A stretch of 64,000 bases of DNA from Janthinobacterium sp. 64 (GCF_002813325.1 NZ_PHUG01000002.1:62001-126000), one strand, 5' to 3'; shown: positions 37,149-49,572, counted from the first letter of the stretch. Numbers and translations are program-made. Notes: a model not told the origin generated them from the sequence alone.

Positions 37149-37586
37149 CTACCTGTCAAGCTTATCCGCCGCGTAGGAAAATGCCTTCAACGGAGCCGTG
37201 CACAATTGCCGGTCGTGGTAGATCAACAGGCCAGCAAAGGCAACGTACGCTTCGCCAGATAACCGGTAGCAGCCTTCGCTGCCATTATGCAAAGCCTGCG
37301 TCGCCAATGCCTCATACTCTTCGATTGCACGCGGCATGGTATGACCGTAGCCAAGTTCCTGCAGGATCGCGCTGGCTAGCGCGACTCGCATTATCAATTG
37401 CAGGGAAAACAATGACCCGGCGCCGACATACAAGGACGCTAGCTGCGCATGATGTTGCAGCGATAGTCGGCTGCATGTGGCTTGCGGCAAGGGCTGGAAT
37501 TCGAGCCACTCCTTCTGTGATGTCGAAAACGCACCACGCAGCAGCAAGGTGAGGCGTTTACGTCCAGGCGCGTGGTCAGAATGCAT
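37149..37586 (-). CDS. Hypothetical protein of a betaproteobacterial helical family
   Basis: The 145-aa protein is nearly all helical with no signal peptide: 'LSLQHHAQLASLYVGAGSLF', 'MRVALASAILQELGYG', 'AIEEYEALATQALHNGSEGC' and 'LLIYHDRQLCTAPLKAFSYA'. This arrangement resembles short Burkholderiales proteins of unknown role that are often found near accessory genes. It stands alone between intergenic stretches. Function unknown. Confidence 0.5.
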   Translation of the reverse strand: MHSDHAPGRKRLTLLLRGAFSTSQKEWLEFQPLPQATCSRLSLQHHAQLASLYVGAGSLFSLQLIMRVALASAILQELGYGHTMPRAIEEYEALATQALHNGSEGCYRLSGEAYVAFAGLLIYHDRQLCTAPLKAFSYAADKLDR

Positions 37587-37990
37587 GAGGCAAACCAGAT
37601 TTCGCGCAGGCAGTCACGGCGATGGCGATCAACTTACGGCGCGACGCCGATAATGCACTGCCGTTCAAAAGATCGACAGTGGTAGCGACGAAGGGAGGAT
37701 TGATCGCGCCGAAACCTTTCGGAGCGTCGAACGACATTGGTTTGCTGGTCATCGATGCGCCTAGTGCCGATAAAAGCGGAATCGTAATGCATTTTTGGTG
37801 CAAGTCGGCAGTACGGAAAACAGTTAATCACGCCGCTGTACTGGTGAAGGATTCAGGTCAAAAATGCCGCGTCGGAAAAAATATTTCTATACTACTTTGG
37901 CGCACTTTAAAGCATATACATTCCTTATTATTCAATTTTCATAGATAGTTTAGAACATAAATTCCAAATGTCTGGCGTACCATAACCAGC
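37587..37990. other. Intergenic region before the cysteine desulfurase gene
   Basis: About 400 bases, becoming AT-rich in the last 120. It should contain the promoter of the desulfurase-serine dehydratase operon. A minus-strand frame ('LSASRRKLIAIAVTACAKSG') vaguely recalls a carboxymuconolactone-decarboxylase helix but is too short and lacks the catalytic motif. Confidence 0.35.
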
Positions 37991-39688
37991 ATGAAAACCG
38001 ATATCTACCTCGACAGTAACGCCACCACCGACACCCTCCCCGCCGCCCGCGAAGCGGCGAATCGCGCGATGGGGGACACGTATGGCAATCCCAGCAGTAC
38101 TCACTCAGCCGGGTTGCGGGCGCGAGCAATTTTGAATGACACGCGAGCGCGCGCTTGTCGCCTGCTCGGTGTCGGCAGCGGCGCACTGATGTTCAACAGT
38201 GGCGCCACCGAAGGCATTCAAACGGCCGTTTTGTCCGCACTGTGCTCGCTGCGCGAGCAGCGAGCTCGCGGCGAGCGCACCGGCTCGATTCTTGTGTATG
38301 GCGCGACTGAACACAAGGCCGTTCCCGAGAGTCTGAAGCATTGGAATCGCGTGCTTGGATTACATCTGGAAATACATGCCCTGCCCGTCAATGGCTGCGG
38401 CATGCACAATCTCGCTGAACTCCGAGCGCTTGCGGCTGATGCGGCGCTCGTGTGCACGATGGCCGCCAATAACGAGACAGGCGCCGTGTCCGACCTTGAA
38501 GGCATCGCCGCTGCGCTATCTGGCGGCAATGCCCTTTGGCTGGTGGACTGCGTCCAGGCACTGGGCAAGATATCACTGCATCTATCATCGACGCGTATCG
38601 ATTACGCACCGTTTTCAGGACACAAGCTGTATGCACCAAAAGGCGTGGGAATGTTATACGTGCGCGCAGACGCACCGTTCACACCCTTGATCATTGGAGG
38701 CGGCCAGGAAAACGGCATGCGCTCCGGAACTGAAAATATGCCAGGTATCGCGGCACTTGGAGCAGTGCTTGCAGAGCTGGAAGAAGGCGGTTCATTTCGC
38801 AGTTGCGCCCAGTTAGAACAGGCCCGAGAGAAATTGATCGCCAGCCTGTCGCGCGCATTTCCAGACCTAATGATCAACACGCCGCTCGATCAATCTCTAC
38901 CGACGACCTTGAATGTCACGGTGCCAAGTATTGACAGCGGCACCCTGCTTGATGTCTTCGACGCTGCCGGCATACGTATTTCAGCGGGCAGCGCCTGCTC
39001 TGCTGCAAAAGCGCTGCCCTCCTATGTACTGAAGGCGATGGGATTGCCCGATTGGCGCAGCAGCAATGCAGTACGCATCTCGATCGGCGCGGCGACCGAC
39101 GACGTCACCATCGACGCCGCCTGCTCGCGTATCGAGCAATGTGCCGCTGCACTGCGCATAGCATTCGACGACGGTGCCCACGCAGACGGCATCGTTCGAA
39201 ACGGGGCCACCTGCCTCGATGATCACCTGCCGCATGCAGACGCCGTTACAGCACCGGGCGGTGTCGCCAATAAAGTCGAGCCGGCGGGCTATACAACGAA
39301 GGCGCAGGAGCAGGCCCCGCATGCAAAGGTGGACCCGTCCTTGCAGATCGGTGCCGCTGCTTTGCCAGATTTCCTAAAGCTGCACGTAGGCACCGTCATC
39401 GTCGACGTGCGCGACCCGGTCGAGCACGCAGTAAGCAGATTGCCGACGAGCCTGTCGAGTGCCTTGAATATTCCACTGTCACGCCTGGCCGAGGCGGTGC
39501 CAAGCTGGCTGGCGCTACCAGAAAGGCCTCCGATCTTGTTCTTTTGCCGTAGCGGAAACCGCAGTACAGCCGCTGGAGTCTTGCTGCGCCAACTCAGTTA
39601 CGCCTCCGCGTTCTCGCTCGATGGCGGCCTGGCACTGGCGGCCCACTTACTCGACGCCACCAATAAAACAGATGGGGACCCGGCATGA
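37991..39688 (+). CDS. Cysteine desulfurase-rhodanese fusion protein
   Basis: The 565-aa protein joins two sulfur-handling enzymes. Residues about 1-385 are a NifS/IscS-type PLP enzyme that takes sulfur from L-cysteine, giving alanine and an enzyme persulfide: 'YLDSNATTDTLPAAREAANR', the PLP Lys in 'FSGHKLYAPKGVGMLY', and the active Cys loop 'GIRISAGSACSAAKALPSYV'. After a linker of about 80 residues comes a rhodanese domain (about 455-560): 'VIVDVRDPVEHA' and the active loop 'FFCRSGNRSTAAG'. A fused rhodanese could accept the persulfide directly. The stop overlaps the start of the serine dehydratase gene (ATGA), so the two are co-translated. Confidence 0.88.
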   Translation: MKTDIYLDSNATTDTLPAAREAANRAMGDTYGNPSSTHSAGLRARAILNDTRARACRLLGVGSGALMFNSGATEGIQTAVLSALCSLREQRARGERTGSILVYGATEHKAVPESLKHWNRVLGLHLEIHALPVNGCGMHNLAELRALAADAALVCTMAANNETGAVSDLEGIAAALSGGNALWLVDCVQALGKISLHLSSTRIDYAPFSGHKLYAPKGVGMLYVRADAPFTPLIIGGGQENGMRSGTENMPGIAALGAVLAELEEGGSFRSCAQLEQAREKLIASLSRAFPDLMINTPLDQSLPTTLNVTVPSIDSGTLLDVFDAAGIRISAGSACSAAKALPSYVLKAMGLPDWRSSNAVRISIGAATDDVTIDAACSRIEQCAAALRIAFDDGAHADGIVRNGATCLDDHLPHADAVTAPGGVANKVEPAGYTTKAQEQAPHAKVDPSLQIGAAALPDFLKLHVGTVIVDVRDPVEHAVSRLPTSLSSALNIPLSRLAEAVPSWLALPERPPILFFCRSGNRSTAAGVLLRQLSYASAFSLDGGLALAAHLLDATNKTDGDPA

Positions 39689-41067
39689 ACATGAGCATAT
39701 TCGACTTGTTCAAGATTGGCGTGGGGCCATCAAGTTCGCACACGGTGGGTCCAATGATTGCGGCACGACGCTTTCTGCTCGAATGCGATGTGCTCGATCA
39801 AGCGGTGGCCGTTGAGGTTCATTTGTATGGTTCGCTTGCCTTGACAGGTGTTGGTCACGGGACCGATCACGCGGTCATTCTCGGGCTGATGGGCGAAGCG
39901 CCCGAAACGCTCGATCCTGCGACAGTCAGCACAAAGCTGTCGCAAGTCGCAGCGTCGGGCCGCATCACCCTATTGGGCCTCAGACGTGTGCCATTTACTG
40001 CCGAAAGCGGATTGCTTTGGCACAAGACGACCTCTTTGCCCGAACACCCCAACGGCATGCGTTTCGTTCTTCACTTGGCCGATGGCAAGGTGACCGCGCG
40101 CACTTATTACTCAGTGGGTGGCGGGTTCGTCACGATGGCAGGCGAACAGCAGAGCGCGACGAAACAAGACGGTATGTTACCTTTCCCATTTGCTACGATG
40201 TCCGACCTGCTTAAGCTCGGCAAAACGCATGGCATGTCGATCGCCTCCATGCTGCGCGCCAACGAACTGGTGCGCTTCGGCCATGCTGAACTCGATGCTG
40301 GCCTTGACCGAATCTGGCACACGATGCGTGATTGCATCGCACGCGGCCTGGAGAACGAAGGAGAATTACCAGGCGGGTTACGAGTCAAACGCCGCGCCGC
40401 GCGCTTGTTCAAGGACGCGCACATCGGCGCTAGCGTGCGCCGCAACGAGTTGCCCCACGACGCCACTTATCACGTGACGCTTTACGCTATGGCAGTCAAC
40501 GAAGAAAATGCCGCGGGTGGCAGGGTGGTGACGGCGCCAACAAACGGGGCTGCCGGCATTATTCCGGCAGTGTTACGCTATTACGCCGAAGACTGCCGTC
40601 CTTGCGATGCGGACACCGGCATCCGCGTTTTCCTGCTGGCTGCTTCGGCAGTCGGCATGCTCTGTAAGAGAAATGCCTCAATTTCAGGTGCCGAAGTGGG
40701 CTGTCAAGGTGAGGTCGGGGTTGCCTGCGCCATGGCGGCCGCCGGCCTGGTGGCTGCGCTTGGCGGCACCAATGAGCAGGTCGAAAACGCTGCTGAAATC
40801 GGTATGGAACACCACCTTGGCATGACTTGCGATCCGATCGGCGGTCTCGTGCAGATACCCTGTATAGAGCGAAACGGCATGGGAGCAATCAAGGCCATTA
40901 CTGCCGCCTCCCTGGCATTGCGGGGCGACGGTAATCACTTTGTCAGCCTTGACCAGGTCATCGAAACAATGCGTCAGACCGGCGCAGACATGCAAGCAAA
41001 GTACAAGGAAACGTCTCTCGGCGGCCTGGCGGTGCATGTCATTACCGTCAACCATACGGCCTGCTGA
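39685..41067 (+). CDS. sdaA: L-serine dehydratase (iron-sulfur type)
   Basis: The 460-aa single-chain enzyme deaminates L-serine to pyruvate and ammonia using a [4Fe-4S] cluster. It starts '[20 protein letters not shown]', the hallmark of the beta domain, and contains '[20 protein letters not shown]' and the cluster Cys region '[16 protein letters not shown]', '[16 protein letters not shown]' of the alpha domain. The start is the ATG overlapping the desulfurase stop; MNMS and MSIF are both possible. Coupling with a cysteine desulfurase suggests a joint Ser/Cys breakdown, since the same enzyme family also acts on cysteine weakly. A MocR regulator remnant follows. Confidence 0.92.
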   Translation: MNMSIFDLFKIGVGPSSSHTVGPMIAARRFLLECDVLDQAVAVEVHLYGSLALTGVGHGTDHAVILGLMGEAPETLDPATVSTKLSQVAASGRITLLGLRRVPFTAESGLLWHKTTSLPEHPNGMRFVLHLADGKVTARTYYSVGGGFVTMAGEQQSATKQDGMLPFPFATMSDLLKLGKTHGMSIASMLRANELVRFGHAELDAGLDRIWHTMRDCIARGLENEGELPGGLRVKRRAARLFKDAHIGASVRRNELPHDATYHVTLYAMAVNEENAAGGRVVTAPTNGAAGIIPAVLRYYAEDCRPCDADTGIRVFLLAASAVGMLCKRNASISGAEVGCQGEVGVACAMAAAGLVAALGGTNEQVENAAEIGMEHHLGMTCDPIGGLVQIPCIERNGMGAIKAITAASLALRGDGNHFVSLDQVIETMRQTGADMQAKYKETSLGGLAVHVITVNHTAC

Positions 41068-41160
41068 GGCATCAACCTTGCATTAAAAATGCGTTCCATG
41101 TATCGCGCTGGAGGATGGCCTGTCCGGTACAAAATCAGATGTCGAACCACAGGAGCACCG

Positions 41161-41470
41161 TATGCCACGAGGTCGGCTCTCATGGGCCGCCAAAATTTTT
41201 AATAATGTGGTCTCAGCGATTCAAGCAGGCACCATGGCGGCCGGCTACCGTCTTCATTCCGTGCAGCAACTCTTCGAGTGTCGCCAGCCGGTCATCGAGC
41301 AACGGCCAAAATCAGGAGTGCAACATCCACCCTCAACCTAGCCCGACGACGTCTCCGCGTTGCCGTTCGCCGAAAAACTGCTCAAACATTGCAATTGCGT
41401 GTCGTCCGCGCAGGCTGCTGCCAGAAATTAGTTCAGTTCGGAGGCATCCGGCATACACCGTCCGCCTGAC
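41161..41470 (+). pseudogene. MocR-type (GntR/aminotransferase) regulator, internally deleted
   Basis: ATG at 41161 behind AGGAGCACC. The first 35 codons ('AKIFNNVVSAIQAGTMAAGY', 'RLHSVQQL') match the GntR helix-turn-helix start of the intact MocR at 54285 ('DRIFDRIVAEIQLGRLAPAK', 'RIHSVRQL'). The sequence then jumps to 'FECRQPVIE', which matches 'DECRQPVIESLG' near residue 400 of that protein, so most of the middle is deleted. Later pieces are frameshifted. It lies between the sdaA and trxB genes and was probably the regulator of this half of the locus. Confidence 0.65.
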
Positions 41471-41484
41471 CCGATGGTCCATGC

Positions 41485-43961
<2,477 letters not shown>

Positions 43962-44190
43962 GTGTGACTCCCTCTTGTGGAAGCACCCATCTTAAGACGG
44001 GCCGGAGAGGTTCGATCGTGACGAAATTGACGATTTCGGCCATACTGTCATTACCGTGTAATCCAGACGGAATTGGGTTTTTCCCGTGCGCTGCACACAG
44101 TACGGCACTGCGCATTTCCGTCATAACCGTACCGATTTGTGCAGCCTGCATGCGCTATGCTCGAGGCTTTCCCGAGATCACGCGGCTCAT

Positions 44191-45085
44191 ATGACAGCAA
44201 CCATATATCCCAGTCACCGTTCGCCGGAGACGCTACTCGTCGAACCCCGTTTCGACGAGGCGACGGGCACCGCCAGCTATCTGGTGATGGCCCCGAAGAG
44301 CCGCGAGTGTACGCTGGTTGACACGGTGGGAGGCTACACCACTGGTTCGGGTACGATCAGTCACACCGTCGCCGACGCATTGATTGCGCACATTCGCGCC
44401 CTCGACGGCAAGCTGATGTGGATCTTGGAGACGTATGTACATGTCAATCAGCTGACGGCGCCGCTTTCATCAAGGACAGGTTCCGTGGCCGCACCGGCAC
44501 CGGCGCACGAATCACCGAAGTACAGTCGACGTTCGCCAGGCTGTTCAATCTTCCACCGGACTTTCCGACCGATGGCTCATAATTCGATCGGCTCTTTGCA
44601 GACGGCGAAACGATTCGCCTTGGCGCCCTCACCTTGGCCGCCATACACACGGCAGGCAGCACGCCGGCCTGCCTGAGCTACCTGGTTGCGCATGCCGAAA
44701 GCCCTGATACTCCGCGTGCGGCTTTCGTTGGCGACACCTTTTTATGCCCGATTCGGTACGACCCACTGCGATTTTCCAGACGGGGATGCGCGTCAGCTGC
44801 ACTAGTCGATTCGCAAGGTATTGTACCTGCCCTGCGACACAATCTTGCACACCGGACACGACTATCATCCCGGCGGATGTCCAACGTAGTTTGCCACGAC
44901 AGTCGCTGCCCAACGTGCGCTCAACCTTCACGTGGGAGGCGAAGCAACCGAGGATAACTTCGTTGCGATACGCACCGCGCGCGACGCCGGGCTTGCACTG
45001 CCGGCACTGATGCTGCCTTCCGTTCAGAAAAACATCCGCGTGGGTCGACTGCCAGAGACTGAACCAAACGGCATTGCCTACCTGA
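44191..45085 (+). pseudogene. Persulfide dioxygenase-like MBL-fold enzyme, decayed
   Basis: The first frame encodes 'RFDEATGTASYLVMAPKSRE' and 'ADALIAHIRALDGKLMWILE', matching the ETHE1/persulfide dioxygenase type of metallo-beta-lactamase fold. Frameshifts follow, but later pieces such as 'LFNLPPDFPTDGS', 'GSTPACLSYLVAHA', 'AAFVGDTF', and 'NFVAIRTARDAGLALPALML' with 'LPETEPNGIAYLKIALNSW' preserve the order of the family. The metal site normally reads HVHADH; here it is YVHVNQ, so it could not bind the iron. A sulfur-oxidising enzyme was therefore once part of this sulfur-rich locus. Confidence 0.75.
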
Positions 45086-45284
45086 AGATTGCACTTAACT
45101 CCTGGTGTGCGGCACCGCCATGACCGACATCGTTCTCAGGGGCTGACCGGCGCCAGCGGCACCATCCTGCTGATATCTGCCCCCATGGTCAGTATCGGCT
45201 TCGAGACTAAACATGGGCGCAGATCGCACTCCCGGCCGTGGGCATATACGCAGCCACCGGTGGATAAATGGGTCTGCGCACGCA

Positions 45285-45535
45285 GCGTCCGCGAAGGACT
45301 CGGTATCAAGGTCGACTTCTCACTTCCCTCGTAATGCTTGATTTGATTGCTCGATAGGATCATTGAATAGCGAGTCAAGCTGCTGATCATTGGTTGCTAG
45401 TACATCCGCGCTGTGGCTCTGGCCTGGGCCGCCAGGCGCGCCATACGAATTGACTTTTACAGCCTGGACAGCCGCTACAGCCTGGACAGCCGCGGCAGAA
45501 CGCCTACATTGAGCGCTACAACCACACTGTGCGAG
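45285..45535 (+). pseudogene. IS3-family transposase orfB remnant
   Basis: Scattered matches to the orfB at 11843: 'GLGIKVDFSLPS', then 'DRIIE' in another frame, then 'ALAWAARRAIRIDF' and 'AYIERYNHTV' after a frameshift. The middle holds a tandem duplication of an 18-base unit (TACAGCCTGGACAGCCGC, twice, 45458-45493) replacing the 'IQPGQPQQN' region. No ends are recognisable. Confidence 0.65.
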
Positions 45536-45742
45536 TCCCCCAACCGGCGAAGAAAAATTCAGCCGCATATATCTTATACGGGATCAATCTTAATTACTGC
45601 CATAGCTGGAAATACGGTTCTGCCGCTGACAACGATTTACCCAGCTTACCGATTTTAATCCTGAACCGCCGGAAATGTGAATTGCGCAGTAGGATGTCAT
45701 CGGGGGTGCGATCAATGAGGTCAGCATCGAGGCAATCAGATG

Positions 45743-45768
45743 AAAAGAACGACCTCAGGAGAGGTCGT
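45743..45768 (-). terminator. Rho-independent terminator of the receptor-peptidase operon
   Basis: On the minus strand, ACGACCTC-TCCT-GAGGTCGT forms a perfect 8-bp stem followed by TCTTTT. It lies 24 bases beyond the stop of the M16 peptidase gene and closes the five-gene operon that starts with the TonB-dependent receptor. Confidence 0.85.
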
Positions 45769-45791
45769 CGTGCAAAACGGGCTGCGGCCCG

Positions 45792-48674
45792 TCAGTTTGG
45801 CGGCATGGACGCGGGCTTGCCCTTGCCGTACGCGAGCAGATCAAGCACCCGCAGCCCGGCCAGGTCCTGCTCGACGTTCCCGACCGACGCCGCGCGGCTC
45901 GGTGTCTCGTCCTTGAGCCAACGCTTCACCGCAGCCTTGACGTCTCCGATCGTGCATCCGAGTACGCCTAAACGGAATTGCCGGCGTACCGTCAGGTCGA
46001 TGTCGCGCAGGTGCAACGCCCAGGCCGTGAGCACCGCGTCGAACGGCGACGCCGGATGGTCGAGCTTCTTGAGCACCGAAATGATCGCCTCTTCCAGTTG
46101 ATCTTCCGTGAAAGCTGTATCCGTCACCCGCTCGAGCGCCGTCGCAAAGTCGGCATAGGTACCTGCCAGGCGCGGATCGCGGAAGGAGCTCATCGTGAAC
46201 GTACCGGCACCTTCCATGTAAGCGGCAAAGCCGCCGTAGGCGCCGCCGCGTTCGCGCACGGCCGGGTGCAGCAGTTGCGCCGTCAGCAGCTGCGCCGCCA
46301 CTGCCAGCGCCGGCGCGTCGCGGTGGCACTGGCCGGGTGCCGCCCATGCGATATGGCAATGGTTGACCTGGTTCGGGGCGTACAGCGCCAGGCCGGCCGG
46401 CGCAGTCACGGGTGCCGGGAGCGCTCGCGTGGCTGCGCCATGCGCTGCGAACCCCTCAAACAGGCTGGAGAGCGCCCGCGCATCGTCGCCGGAACCGGTG
46501 CACAGCAGCGTTTGCGGGCACTCCACCATGCGCGCATGCAGGGTGGCCAGGCGGTCCCTGACCTGGCGCAGGCCATCCGGCGTAGCGACCAGCGCCTGAA
46601 GGCCGGTGAGGAACGGGACGAAGGGTGCGCCTTCCGTCGCGTATTCGAACGCACGCAGTGGCGATACGGGGGCGGTCGCAGCCAGGCGTGCGTAACGGTC
46701 ACCGTCTTGGGTAAGACCGTCGAGATGCTGACGCGCCATCTGGTCAACGAGGAAGCGGATGCGCTCGTCTTCATCGAAGCGAGGCCGGTTGACGTAGGCG
46801 TCGAGCATCTCCGCGATCTGCGCGTGCTCCTCGCGCAGCGCGCTGGCGAAGAAGTTCATGGAGACGCGCAGCCCGGCTCGAGTATTCTGCACCGCGTTGA
46901 CCCCGATGGCGTGGCGGGCGACGCGGGAGCGGCGCCACGCGGCAGCCTCTTCGAAGCCCATGTCCGCAACACCGAGGTCTTCGCGCAGGCTCGCATACAG
47001 CTGCAGCCAAGCCCAATCGGCCTCTGGCAACGCGCTTACGTCGACCTGGACTCTGGCATAAGAAATGCCGTTTGAGGGAACCGAAAATACATACTTGCCA
47101 TCTGCTGCGGCACCGGTATCCGGTAGTGCGAGCGGCTCGACACTGACGTCACCCGGGCGGATGCGTGGTAACACGGATGAATCGCTCGATTGACGCTGAA
47201 GAGCATCGAGCGCGGCGTTATCGGTGGCGATCCGTTCCAGGTCGGCGGACGCCAGCGTGGCCTGGGCGGAATCGAGTTTGGCGCGCTCAGTTGCGGCGCG
47301 TTGCTTGAAATAGTCAGAGTCCGGCAGAACGTCTGCGTCCAGCCGCGCCGGGTTGTCCAGCAGGTTCCGCACGAGGCCCCGGAAGAAGTCAGGGTCGGCG
47401 ACGTCGCGGCGCAACTGTTCCAGTATCGCCGTGCTATCAAATGCAGTGACGACGTCGCCGCCACGCATTGCGACGGGTAGGACTGCGAGCATCCGCGACA
47501 GGATATTGGGCATCTGGCCGCCCGATGTATCGCGCTGACCGTACGTGATGTCGCGTAGGGCAGCCCGTAGCGTTTCCTCCGGCACGCCGGTGTCGGCGAC
47601 ACGTTCCAGCGTGGCCCAGAGCAAGGTACGGGCCTGAGCTAATTGCGACTTCTTGAGCCCTTCCATGCCGACGTGGAACAGCATCTGGCGCGCGTCCGGG
47701 CTCATGCCGTTGATGCGGGCCGGTCGGCCATAGCCGGCCGATTCCATGGCCTTGCGCAGCGGCGCCGAGGCGTCGCCCATCAGCCCGGCCTGGAGCAGGT
47801 CCGCGTGGTAGTACACCGTCGGATCGGCAGACTCGCCGAGGATCCACGCAATCTGTACCCCGTTGTCATTCTCTCCGGCCTGCGACGGAATTGCGATGGT
47901 GGCCTTGCGTGGTGCGTCGACCGTGGCCAGCTGCGGCAGCCGGCGCGGTGCGCTGCCGGTGCGTTCCACCAGCACTCGCTCGGCGATGCGGCGCTGCACA
48001 TCGGCCGCCGCGATCGGTCCGGACGACATGAAGACGGCCTGCGACGGGTGGTAGTGCGTCGCATGGAAGTCCTTCAGCATGTCATGCGTAAGCGCCGGGA
48101 TGGCGAGCGGATCGCCACCGTACTCGACTTCGTACGTCGTGCCCGCGAGCAAATGCCCGGTCAGGCCACGATACAGTGCGCGCATCGGGTCGGCGAACGC
48201 ACCCTTCATTTCGTTGAAGACCACGCCCTGGTAAGCCAGCTTGCCGTCCTCCAGTGTGTAGCGCCAGCCTTCCTGCAAGAAGTTCAGGTAGTCGAGCTGG
48301 GGGAAGAACGTGGCGTCCAGGTACACATCGAGCAGGTTGAAAAAGTCGTTGCGGTCCGTGCTCGCGAACGGATACGCGGTGCGGTCTGCGTACGTCATCG
48401 CGTTCATGAAGCTGGCCGTCGAACGGCGCATCATCGAGAAGAACGGATCGCGCACCGGATAGCGACGCGAGCCACACAACGCGAGATGTTCCAGGATGTG
48501 CGCGCGGCCGTCGTTCGTCTGCGGGACAGTCGGGAAGCCGACGAGGAACGTCAGGTCCCCGCGCTCCGTGACCAGGTGGATGTGGCGCGCACCGGATGAA
48601 GGCTCGACGTATTCCTCAACCGTCGCGCGCAGGTCCGGAATCTCGTGGGTTCGGATTTTTTCGAATGTCGTCAT
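45792..48674 (-). CDS. M16-family zinc peptidase (PreP/insulinase type)
   Basis: The 960-aa metallopeptidase degrades unfolded peptides enclosed in a chamber. The inverted zinc motif HxxEH is 'RAHILEHLALCGSRRYPVRD' (His59, Glu62, His63), and the third ligand region is 'YQGVVFNEMKGAFADPM'. The length and domain order (two M16 halves) match presequence-protease-type M16C enzymes, which cut peptides up to about 65 residues. There is no signal peptide, so it should act in the cytoplasm. It is the last gene of an operon with a TonB receptor, ABC transporter and thioredoxin, so its likely task is cutting an imported peptide. M16 enzymes also work in protein-import systems such as FusC (ferredoxin uptake), but that one is periplasmic. 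Confidence 0.9.
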   Translation of the reverse strand: MTTFEKIRTHEIPDLRATVEEYVEPSSGARHIHLVTERGDLTFLVGFPTVPQTNDGRAHILEHLALCGSRRYPVRDPFFSMMRRSTASFMNAMTYADRTAYPFASTDRNDFFNLLDVYLDATFFPQLDYLNFLQEGWRYTLEDGKLAYQGVVFNEMKGAFADPMRALYRGLTGHLLAGTTYEVEYGGDPLAIPALTHDMLKDFHATHYHPSQAVFMSSGPIAAADVQRRIAERVLVERTGSAPRRLPQLATVDAPRKATIAIPSQAGENDNGVQIAWILGESADPTVYYHADLLQAGLMGDASAPLRKAMESAGYGRPARINGMSPDARQMLFHVGMEGLKKSQLAQARTLLWATLERVADTGVPEETLRAALRDITYGQRDTSGGQMPNILSRMLAVLPVAMRGGDVVTAFDSTAILEQLRRDVADPDFFRGLVRNLLDNPARLDADVLPDSDYFKQRAATERAKLDSAQATLASADLERIATDNAALDALQRQSSDSSVLPRIRPGDVSVEPLALPDTGAAADGKYVFSVPSNGISYARVQVDVSALPEADWAWLQLYASLREDLGVADMGFEEAAAWRRSRVARHAIGVNAVQNTRAGLRVSMNFFASALREEHAQIAEMLDAYVNRPRFDEDERIRFLVDQMARQHLDGLTQDGDRYARLAATAPVSPLRAFEYATEGAPFVPFLTGLQALVATPDGLRQVRDRLATLHARMVECPQTLLCTGSGDDARALSSLFEGFAAHGAATRALPAPVTAPAGLALYAPNQVNHCHIAWAAPGQCHRDAPALAVAAQLLTAQLLHPAVRERGGAYGGFAAYMEGAGTFTMSSFRDPRLAGTYADFATALERVTDTAFTEDQLEEAIISVLKKLDHPASPFDAVLTAWALHLRDIDLTVRRQFRLGVLGCTIGDVKAAVKRWLKDETPSRAASVGNVEQDLAGLRVLDLLAYGKGKPASMPPN

Positions 48675-48693
48675 GGGATGGTGAAGTAGGTGC

Positions 48694-49572
48694 TCAGGTG
48701 CGTTTCAGTTGTGCGATCAGGACATCGGCGGCACGGCGATTTGCGTAGGCGTAAGCGTCACGGTCAAGTTGCGTTTTCCATTTGACCTTGGCCGCGACGT
48801 CCGGATGGTGCTCTTCGAGTAGCGAGAACACGGTGATACCCTGTTCCTGCAACTCGGGCTTGGCAGCCAGGTGCGTGTCCCACATCAGTTTGAGATGGGC
48901 GCGGATATCGTTGTCGTGCTCGACCGTGAAGCCGGATTCCATATCAGCCTTGTGACCGGCGGCCTTGCTGTAGACGCGCAGGGTGTCGAACACGACCGCC
49001 TTCGACGTCGTCGGATCCCAAGCAGCAGTCTCGACGCATGTCGCTAGGCTTTTCAGCAATTCCGGCTCAACCGTATCGGTCAACGCCGTTGCGGCGCAGC
49101 GCACGAGACGCCATTCGGCCGGTGCCGGGCGTTCGCCTTCCAGCACCCTGCGTTGCAGATCCTGCACCTGTTCGGAAAGGTGTTTCAGTTCGGCCGGAAT
49201 GTCCGTCATCTTGCCGATGAATTCATCGGCATCGGCCAGGACACTCATGACCACGGCGCTGCCCACTCGCGACACGTCCACCCCGGGACGGACGGCGCTC
49301 AGCAGGTCGATACCGAACGCCAGTGCAGCGTCGACAGATTCCTGGGCGGCGGCGACGCCGTCGGCGGTCGTTGCCAGCCATTGCGGCAGGCCGAGCGTGT
49401 GCTCCCATTGAGTCAGATCGTCGCTTTCAAGGATGCAGCCGACCAAGCTGCCCTTGGTGCCGTCCCACTTGAGCGGTCCCGGGGCCAGGCCCTGGGATGC
49501 GGCATTCCGGCGCAGACGTTCGATGGCAGCGTCGCGCAGCGCCGGATTGGATTGATAGGCGTTCAGACTCAT
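48694..49572 (-). CDS. Unknown conserved-operon protein
   Basis: The 292-aa protein begins 'MSLNAYQSNPALRDAAIERL' and is mainly helical, soluble and without signal peptide: 'GKMTDIPAELKHLSEQVQDL' and 'VDAALAFGIDLLSAV' are helices, and the C-terminal part ends 'AYANRRAADVLIAQLKRT'. I recognise no family. It starts one base after the stop of the thioredoxin gene and is followed 19 bases later by the M16 peptidase, so it is a fixed member of the operon and may serve as substrate chaperone or adaptor. Confidence 0.65.
   Translation of the reverse strand: MSLNAYQSNPALRDAAIERLRRNAASQGLAPGPLKWDGTKGSLVGCILESDDLTQWEHTLGLPQWLATTADGVAAAQESVDAALAFGIDLLSAVRPGVDVSRVGSAVVMSVLADADEFIGKMTDIPAELKHLSEQVQDLQRRVLEGERPAPAEWRLVRCAATALTDTVEPELLKSLATCVETAAWDPTTSKAVVFDTLRVYSKAAGHKADMESGFTVEHDNDIRAHLKLMWDTHLAAKPELQEQGITVFSLLEEHHPDVAAKVKWKTQLDRDAYAYANRRAADVLIAQLKRT

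Noticed and set aside
37576..37803. Minus-strand frame with 'SRRKLIAIAVTACAKSG', vaguely like a carboxymuconolactone-decarboxylase helix
   Set aside because: It lacks the CxxC-His catalytic motif, and the resemblance is to one helix only.
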